A DNA stretch of 35,601 bases from Oscillospiraceae bacterium (lineage in GTDB: Bacteria > Bacillota > Clostridia > Oscillospirales > Ruminococcaceae), in assembly GCA_017468865.1 (NCBI GenBank), contig JAFUHM010000049.1, positions 1 to 35,601 of the forward strand, read 5' to 3'. A program made the translations under genes and the position numbers. Within the stretch, counting starts at the first letter, position 1; each line of letters begins with the position of its first letter. Shown one piece after another: positions 30,849 to 35,601 of the stretch. A model generated the notes under the pieces. It did no database searches. It saw nothing but the letters and a program-made list of their open reading frames with translations, and was not told where the DNA came from.

Positions 30849-32540
30849 ATGAGTGATATAGTAATTGTAAAGCCCGAAAACTGCGTGGGTTGTAACGCCT
30901 GCGTCCGTGCCTGTCCCGTACCGGAGGCAAATATCTCCAAGCAGGTGGCGGAAGGCAAATTCATTACCAGCGTCAATTCAGAAAAATGCGTGGGATGCGG
31001 TGCCTGTGTATCCGCCTGCTCCCACGGGGCAAGAGATTATGTCGATGACACGGAAGCCTGCATGAGCCTTCTCGGATCGGAGAAGCTCATACTTCTGGTG
31101 ACACCTGCCATCAAGGCGGTGCTTCCCAACAAGTGGAAGGACGTTCTGGACTGGTTCCGCAAGAAGGGCTGCCTTATCTACGATGTATCCTTCGGTGCGG
31201 ATATATGCACATGGGCGCATATCCGTGCAATAGAGTCCAATCAGATAGGGAATGTCGTATCACAGCAGTGTCCTGCGGTGGTCAAGTATATCGAGGCATA
31301 TCAGCCGAAGCTCCTCCAGAATATCTCGCCCATCCATTCTCCGACATTGTGCCTTGCTACATATATTCGCAAATACCTGAGAAGGACAAATCCCATCGCT
31401 GTGCTCTCTCCCTGCATCGCCGCAAGGATGGAGAACGAGGAGACAGGGCTCGTTGAATACAATATGACCATAAAGAAGCTCATGGAGTATTTCGACAAGA
31501 ACGATATCCGAATCCCCACCTCCGACCCCAATGTTTACGAGTATCAGTTCGATGAGCAGCAGGGTCAGCTGGGAAGCGTGTTCACCCGTCCCGGCGGTAT
31601 GCGTGATGCACTTCACGCCAACCTCCCTGACCTGAGCATAGCAAATACGGAGGGCGTGTCTGTATATCAGCAGCTCGATATGTACGCTATGATGTCGGAT
31701 AACAAGCGTCCTCAGGTGTTTGACGTGTTCTCCTGCCAGAACGGATGCAACATGGGTCCCGGCACAGGCTCCAGACAGAATGTCTTTGATGTGAGCAACA
31801 TCATGAAGAACGTTGAGAAGAATGCCCGTGAACGCCGCAAGGGTTCTGGTCTTTTCAACAGAGGCGGCGATGACAAGCTGTTCAAGGCTTTCGATGAAGA
31901 ACTTCAGCTTGCCGATTTCATCCGCTCCTACCGTCCCGGCCGTCCTACCATGACGCCGAGTGACGAACAGCTCCAGCCCATCTACGAATCCATGGGCAAG
32001 CTCACGGACGAAGAAAGGCATTACGATTGCAGAGCCTGCGGCAATAACACCTGCCGTGAAATGGCTATATCCATCTTCAGAGGCCTCAATACGCCCAACA
32101 ACTGTATCGTACACGCAAAGTCCGTCCTCCTTGCAAGCCACAGCACCCTCACGAACAAGCATGAGAAGCTTGCAGCCATCACCGAGGAATGTCTGGGTCT
32201 GTCCGATAAGCTGATGACGGATATCGAGCAGATCGGCAACAACATGACATCCATAGGTGAATCCACCACCAAGACTCATGAGCGTGCAAACGTGGTGAAT
32301 GACCTTCTCAAGAATATCGTCACATTCTGTAACGGCAACCCCACCATGGATGAGGCAAGCGTAAAGCAGCTGACCGCTATCCTGGAGACCACCATCAAGG
32401 CATTCGGTGCAGTGGACGACAACGTCAACGTTACCAACGAGAGCAGCTCGGCTATCAAGAAATCCATAGATCAGATCACAGAAGTCATAGGTAAGCTCAA
32501 TGCTGTGCTTATGGAGAGCGAAAGCCAGGATCTGCAGTAA
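30849..32540 (+). CDS. HsfB-like sensory [FeFe]-hydrogenase-related protein
   Basis: A 563-residue iron-sulfur protein. Two [4Fe-4S] ferredoxin motifs come first (CVGCNACVRACP and CVGCGACVSACS), then an H-cluster-type domain (about 75-310). It keeps the four cysteines that hold the H-cluster cubane: Cys141 in SQQCPAV, Cys189 in SPCIAARMENE, Cys296 and Cys300 in SCQNGCNMGPG. The proton-relay Cys of catalytic enzymes (TSCCP) is Gln140. An extra Fe-S motif follows (YDCRACGNNTCREM, then NNC; about 393-420), then a methyl-accepting-type coiled coil (about 435-555). This layout fits redox or H2 sensing rather than bulk H2 turnover. AGGGGG precedes the start. Confidence 0.88.
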   Translation: MSDIVIVKPENCVGCNACVRACPVPEANISKQVAEGKFITSVNSEKCVGCGACVSACSHGARDYVDDTEACMSLLGSEKLILLVTPAIKAVLPNKWKDVLDWFRKKGCLIYDVSFGADICTWAHIRAIESNQIGNVVSQQCPAVVKYIEAYQPKLLQNISPIHSPTLCLATYIRKYLRRTNPIAVLSPCIAARMENEETGLVEYNMTIKKLMEYFDKNDIRIPTSDPNVYEYQFDEQQGQLGSVFTRPGGMRDALHANLPDLSIANTEGVSVYQQLDMYAMMSDNKRPQVFDVFSCQNGCNMGPGTGSRQNVFDVSNIMKNVEKNARERRKGSGLFNRGGDDKLFKAFDEELQLADFIRSYRPGRPTMTPSDEQLQPIYESMGKLTDEERHYDCRACGNNTCREMAISIFRGLNTPNNCIVHAKSVLLASHSTLTNKHEKLAAITEECLGLSDKLMTDIEQIGNNMTSIGESTTKTHERANVVNDLLKNIVTFCNGNPTMDEASVKQLTAILETTIKAFGAVDDNVNVTNESSSAIKKSIDQITEVIGKLNAVLMESESQDLQ

Positions 32541-32654
32541 AAAGTGAACGGTGGGCATCAGTTTTTGTGCATTTGTTATATTTATAGGGTGTATTTTTGA
32601 CAAAAATTTTACTTTCATCAGTGCTTTTTTCTATGAAAAAAGTTTAAATGAATA

Positions 32655-32683
32655 TTGCATTTTTAATTTAAATGTGATATAAT
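32655..32683 (+). promoter_or_regulatory. Sigma-A promoter of the small membrane protein gene
   Basis: TTGCAT (32655-32660), 17-bp spacer, TATAAT (32678-32683). The leader holds an ACCGC/GCGGT hairpin. The HsfB-like gene ends at 32540, and I see no strong terminator between them, only the weak CTTTTTTC/GAAAAAAG pairing. Confidence 0.85.
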
Positions 32684-32754
32684 ATATCTGATGTACAATG
32701 ACTTTCACCGCTGTTGATGCAGGCGGTTCATAGATACCACCGGGAGGAAAGAAT

Positions 32755-33282
32755 ATGGCTTATACACTTAACAATGTCGATGAGGCAGTAGACGGAAAGT
32801 ACCTCGTTGTGAGGAATAAGACCGGACAGGCTAAGGTCGGCACCATGGTACATATCATGAGTGCTAAGCAGTCTTCCGACGGCAGGATAGATATGGGTTA
32901 TCGTGTTACCGGTACAGGTCAGAACTACACTGCCCGCTTCGACAGTATCAAGGATTTTTGCTCTTGGGCAAGACCTGATACATTCATCGCACGTTATTAT
33001 GAATGTTTTGACAACAACGAGATCTCTCGCTACATCAAGATAAACAACCGTACTGTTGTCACCTTCTGCCTGCCTATCATACTGATAGCTCTTGTCCTGA
33101 TATGGATAATCTTCGGTGCGATCCTTGGCAAGGCAGGTGCGGCTCCCATAGTCGTAGGCATCATATGCTCGGTTGTGGCTGTTGCGTTTGTATTCTTCCT
33201 GTACAAGTCATCGAAGAACAAGATCAAGATGGATCTGTATAAGAAGGTCAGCGCATCGAGATGGGGCGTTACCATCAAGTAA
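32755..33282 (+). CDS. Uncharacterised two-helix membrane protein
   Basis: A 175-residue protein I do not recognise. An N-terminal soluble part of about 100 residues (DGKYLVVRNKTGQAKVGTMV, then MGYRVTGTGQNYTARFDSIK) has a beta-rich look. Two transmembrane helices follow (about 104-123, VVTFCLPIILIALVLIWIIF, and 130-150, APIVVGIICSVVAVAFVFFL). The C-terminus is short and basic. GGGAGGAAAG precedes the start. It has its own promoter and terminator, so it is a single-gene unit. Confidence 0.85.
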   Translation: MAYTLNNVDEAVDGKYLVVRNKTGQAKVGTMVHIMSAKQSSDGRIDMGYRVTGTGQNYTARFDSIKDFCSWARPDTFIARYYECFDNNEISRYIKINNRTVVTFCLPIILIALVLIWIIFGAILGKAGAAPIVVGIICSVVAVAFVFFLYKSSKNKIKMDLYKKVSASRWGVTIK

Positions 33283-33308
33283 CAGTAATCGTTATCATGA
33301 AATCAAAA

Positions 33309-33335
33309 CAGCTTCGGGAGACCGAAGCTGTTTTT
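33309..33335 (+). terminator. Terminator of the small membrane protein gene
   Basis: CAGCTTCGG-GAGA-CCGAAGCTG followed by TTTTT; the preceding AAAA extends the pairing. Confidence 0.9.
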
Positions 33336-33445
33336 ACTTCAAAGCGAAAATGTGACGTGAGACTGAGGAGTAAATAAATACAGCAAGAGAGATTCCCCTT
33401 GCTGTGTGTGATTATGTTAAGACTTGCCCAAAAGCGGAGGTGGCA

Positions 33446-33865
33446 TTACTCTATTGTAAAACTTTCTGTTTTCAAATCACAATAGAATCTTCCACTCGTG
33501 GCACTAAATTTCAAGACACAGTAATCGGGATCGGTTACACCGCCCTTATAAAACATAGTGTCGCCTTTACGCCAAATCATATCTTTTGTTTTTTGGTCGG
33601 TTAAAACTTCCATTTTGCCTTTTAACATAACACCGATGTATTTAATCAAGCCCTTATGATAGAAGTAAATACAGGCATTAGGATTGTTGATGTACTGTTT
33701 AACTCTCATTGAAGAAGTGTTTGTCGAAAAATAAAACTGGCGAAGTCCATCAATCTTTCTTGGTCTAAGCATAGCTTTTACATTTGGAAAACCATCTTCA
33801 TCTATGGAACAGATAAAAGCCACTTTTTGTTTGCTGATAAATTCTGCAATCTTATTATTATCCAT
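33446..33865 (-). CDS. Pyridoxamine 5'-phosphate oxidase-fold (FMN-binding) protein
   Basis: A split-barrel flavin-binding protein of about 139 residues: KVAFICSIDEDGFPNVKAML begins the barrel, then FYFSTNTSSMRVKQYINNPN, ACIYFYHKGLIKYIGVMLKG and the C-terminal FSATSGRFYCDLKTESF. These small PNPOx-like proteins bind FMN, F420 or haem; the true pyridoxine enzyme is longer. The frame opens at 33904, but that ATG overlaps the -10 of the gene's promoter, so the start is ATG at 33865 with GGGTGG upstream. The coding sequence is visibly more AT-rich than its neighbours, which suggests recent acquisition. Its promoter lies inside the end of the J-domain gene. Confidence 0.85.
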   Translation of the reverse strand: MDNNKIAEFISKQKVAFICSIDEDGFPNVKAMLRPRKIDGLRQFYFSTNTSSMRVKQYINNPNACIYFYHKGLIKYIGVMLKGKMEVLTDQKTKDMIWRKGDTMFYKGGVTDPDYCVLKFSATSGRFYCDLKTESFTIE

Positions 33866-33896
33866 AATCCACCCTAATCCTTTACTTGTGGTGTTA

Positions 33897-34631
33897 TCAA
33901 CCATTATACCAAACTACCGATGATGTCACAAGGTTATCCCTTGTGGGAACGAAGATGCCGAAAAGGGATCTGAGGAGCATGAGTGAGAAGATCACCGCCA
34001 GTATCAGGGCTATGATACGGGGAAGATTCTTGGCAATGACGCTCTCATTCTCCTTATTCAGCCTTTTCTCCTCCATTTGCATGATGAGAGACTGCCAGTA
34101 GCTCACATACCTTTCATCACCCGACATATGCATGGCTGCACGGGCATAATTCTCAGCCTTGTCCATATCCCCCGTGTGCTCATATATCTGTGCGGCATAG
34201 TAATACCAGCGGGGATCGCTGCGGGACATATTGTCGAGCATCTTTGCGGCACGCTGATACGCACCGTTTGAAATATACATCTCCACGAACTCATAGTCAC
34301 CGATGGCTCCGCTCCCCTTCATGCCGAACATCTCACGGATCAGGTCGGAAATGTCCTCATAGGCATAGTAATGCGTCCCCTTTTCATCCGTCCATGTGCC
34401 TGCGGGAGCGCCGTTCATTGAGCCGTCACGATAATGTCCCACCGGGATGTCAGCCGCCTTGCCGCTGCGGACTGCTTCATATGCGGCATTGATCTCGCTC
34501 ATATGCCGTGCCGCCGTGGGATCGTCGGGATGAAGATCGGGATGTAACTCCTTCACCAGAGCACGGTATCTTTTCTTTATATCCTCCTCCGAAGCCGATC
34601 GGGGAAGTCCGAGGATCTCATAAGCATCCAT
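33897..34631 (-). CDS. J-domain (DnaJ-like) protein with C-terminal membrane anchor
   Basis: A 244-residue co-chaperone-like protein. The N-terminal J domain (about 1-60) reads MDAYEILGLPRSASEEDIKK, then YRALVKELHPDLHPDD, with the HPD tripeptide that stimulates DnaK ATPase. There is no Gly/Phe region or zinc finger, so it is not DnaJ itself. A helical, TPR-like segment follows (about 130-195: AAKMLDNMSRSDPRWYYYAA, QIYEHTGDMDKAENYARAAM). One transmembrane helix near the C-terminus (IIALILAVIFSLMLLRSLFG) leaves a short tail outside. ATG at 34631 is 8 nt after AAGGA. It probably brings DnaK to the membrane; the client is unknown. Confidence 0.9.
   Translation of the reverse strand: MDAYEILGLPRSASEEDIKKRYRALVKELHPDLHPDDPTAARHMSEINAAYEAVRSGKAADIPVGHYRDGSMNGAPAGTWTDEKGTHYYAYEDISDLIREMFGMKGSGAIGDYEFVEMYISNGAYQRAAKMLDNMSRSDPRWYYYAAQIYEHTGDMDKAENYARAAMHMSGDERYVSYWQSLIMQMEEKRLNKENESVIAKNLPRIIALILAVIFSLMLLRSLFGIFVPTRDNLVTSSVVWYNG
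33903..33931 (-). promoter_or_regulatory. Promoter of the PNPOx-like gene inside the J-domain gene
   Basis: Minus strand: TTGTGA (33931-33926), 17-bp spacer, TATAAT (33908-33903). It lies within the last codons of the upstream J-domain gene. Confidence 0.72.
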
Positions 34632-34676
34632 AGCGCCGTCCTTAATTATGTAAACTTGAACTGAACCATTGACAGC

Positions 34677-34705
34677 ATTATACCATAAAATGAGGACAAA
34701 TGCAA
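34677..34705 (-). promoter_or_regulatory. Promoter P1 of the J-domain gene
   Basis: Minus strand: TTGCAT (34705-34700), 17-bp spacer, TATAAT (34682-34677). It lies in the left copy of the 59-bp repeat. The right copy carries the same -35 and spacer with a TATAAG -10 about 96 bp upstream. Confidence 0.82.
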
Positions 34706-34736
34706 TAGATAAGCCGGATTTTATAGAACGAAGCAA
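34678..34736. repeat. 59-bp direct repeat, left copy
   Basis: It matches 34774-34832 at 57 of 59 positions (differences C/T near the left end and A/G near the right end). The start-to-start distance is 96 bp. It contains the core of promoter P1. Confidence 0.95.
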
Positions 34737-34773
34737 TGTATTTAAATCCAAATCGGGTGCAGGCACCGCCTGC

Positions 34774-34832
34774 TTATATCATAAAATGAGGACAAATGCA
34801 ATAGATAAGCCGGATTTTATAGAACGGAGCAA
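34774..34832. repeat. 59-bp direct repeat, right copy
   Basis: The second copy of the repeat at 34678-34736. The 37 bp between the copies holds GCAGGCACCGCCTGC, a short palindrome. On the minus strand it contains TTGCAT, 17 bp, TATAAG: a weaker second promoter, or the relic of one. Confidence 0.95.
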
Positions 34833-34839
34833 GTCCGAT

Positions 34840-34870
34840 GATAAGCCGCTGTGATGGACAGCGGCTTATC
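34840..34870. terminator. Hairpin after the flavin reductase-like gene
   Basis: A perfect 13-bp stem (GATAAGCCGCTGT with ACAGCGGCTTATC, 5-nt loop). On the minus strand no T-run follows. It probably marks the 3' end of the flavin reductase-like gene but is not a textbook terminator. Its arm GATAAGCC also occurs within the 59-bp repeats next to it. Confidence 0.55.
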
Positions 34871-34900
34871 TTGGCTTATTCATTCACGTCCGGGAAAGCC

Positions 34901-35473
34901 TTACTTTTTCATAAGGCCTTTGCCTGCATTCCACGCCTGACCTACCTTCTCTCCGACAGAATAGTATCCGCTCCTGTACTGATCGAAAATCAGGGCATTT
35001 ACCTTTTCGGGAAGGATCTTGTCCTTGTCGCCTACGACGCTCTCTTCGGCACTTACATTGACGATCTTGCCGACAACAGCGTGCATATTATCGGTGTTTA
35101 CCTCTTCCAGCAGCTCACATTCCAGTGTAACGGGATATTCCGTGATGATCGGAGCATTGACAAACTCGCTCTTTACAGCGTGGCAGCCGCTTCTCTCAAA
35201 CTTGTCGGGCATCTTGTTTCCTGTTGCGATACCGAAGAAGTCGGCAGTTTCCATATTCGGCACATCGGCAATGCTTACGGTAAATGCCTTTGTCTCCATG
35301 ATGTTCTTTGTGGTCTTGTGATCTGCATCGATGAACAGTGCGATCTTGTCAGTATCGCATATCTGCGCCCAAGCTGCGTTCATAGCACAGATACTGCCGT
35401 CAGCACCGTATGCAGCAACTATAACAACGGGCATCGGAAACAATGCGGGCTGTACGCCTAAATTCTTTCTCAT
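34901..35473 (-). CDS. Flavin reductase-like FMN-binding protein
   Basis: A 190-residue protein of the flavin reductase domain family (split-barrel FMN-binding). PMPVVIVAAYGADGSICAMN and NAAWAQICDTDKIALFID match the N-terminal barrel. TTKNIMETKAFTVSIADVPN and ADFFGIATGNKMPDKFERSG match the FMN-contact and central regions. Such proteins reduce free flavin with NAD(P)H or act as small flavoprotein oxidoreductases; the physiological partner is unknown. ATG at 35473 is preceded by AAGGAGGT. It is separate from the J-domain gene, which has its own promoters. The -10 of its promoter, TATAAT, is at 35584-35579; the matching -35 would fall just past the window edge. Confidence 0.9.
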   Translation of the reverse strand: MRKNLGVQPALFPMPVVIVAAYGADGSICAMNAAWAQICDTDKIALFIDADHKTTKNIMETKAFTVSIADVPNMETADFFGIATGNKMPDKFERSGCHAVKSEFVNAPIITEYPVTLECELLEEVNTDNMHAVVGKIVNVSAEESVVGDKDKILPEKVNALIFDQYRSGYYSVGEKVGQAWNAGKGLMKK

Positions 35474-35601
35474 GGTCTACCTCCTTGTAAAACTGTTCCT
35501 TTGCAGAGCTTAGCGGTATGCCGCCGCTCCGCAGCTGATGAACTTGATCTGAAATGGTCGGTTTTTTCATCTATTTATATTATATCATAATATGAAGATA
35601 A

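Noticed and set aside
31260..32618. 452-codon minus-strand frame
   Set aside because: Antisense of the HsfB-like gene; codon pattern and composition follow the sense gene.
34669..34854. Plus-strand frame with two copies of YHKMRTNAIDKPDFIERS
   Set aside because: It only reads through the 59-bp duplicated promoter segment and has no ribosome site.

Overview
The window reads as chromosomal DNA from a Gram-positive, anaerobic, plant-fibre-degrading member of the Oscillospiraceae, most likely Ruminococcus or a close relative. This is inferred from the gene families: a beta-glucan locus with GH16 and GH5 enzymes, an H-cluster sensor protein of the HsfB type, a secreted LRR_5 protein and a DivIVA-like protein. 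The signals fit too: strong AGGAGG-type ribosome sites and many sigma-A promoters with 17-bp spacers. No phage, insertion sequence or CRISPR array was seen.

Layout. 1-2410: a degenerate 33-bp tandem repeat, a DegT/EpsN-like sugar aminotransferase and an HXXEE membrane protein, both on the minus strand. 2480-4157: an aldo/keto reductase and TetR regulator operon whose promoter is framed by two matching palindromic operators. 4192-6128: rpsB-tsf with a long rpsB leader. 6167-6800: a probable uracil-DNA-glycosylase remnant and a small XRE regulator with two matching operator-like boxes. 7045-13244: a five-gene operon of response regulator, histidine kinase, HtrA-like protease, DUF1538 membrane protein and a double-PII protein. 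13370-17556: a beta-glucan locus with an orphan sugar-binding lipoprotein, AraC-type regulator, lipoprotein GH16 licheninase and cytoplasmic GH5 glucanase. 17726-18467: tRNA-Pro and tRNA-Leu separated by a tandem array of double hairpins. 18486-22380: a PC4/YdbC protein, Nudix hydrolase, prfB and a GGDEF-EAL protein. 22392-25103: a large secreted LRR_5 protein. 25303-28379: purB and malQ. 28396-33282: a membrane protein, then a DivIVA-like coiled-coil protein followed by an HsfB-like protein, then another small membrane protein. 33446-35473: a PNPOx-fold protein, a membrane-anchored J-domain protein whose promoter has been duplicated, and a flavin reductase-like protein.

How the genes work together. 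The clearest unit is the beta-glucan locus. The same composite promoter element, TGCAwGrwTTTGATATA, then 17 bp, then GGTATACTATG, lies in front of both the binding-protein gene and the GH16-GH5 operon. One copy also sits at the promoter of the AraC-type regulator, so that regulator is the natural candidate to bind it. The second notable unit joins a two-component system to an envelope protease and to a transporter-like DUF1538 protein with its own tandem PII protein. The third pairs a DivIVA-like protein with a sensor-type H-cluster protein that keeps the cluster cysteines but has Gln in place of the proton-relay cysteine. The most unusual non-coding element is the hairpin array between the tRNA genes, whose arms vary in a compensatory way.
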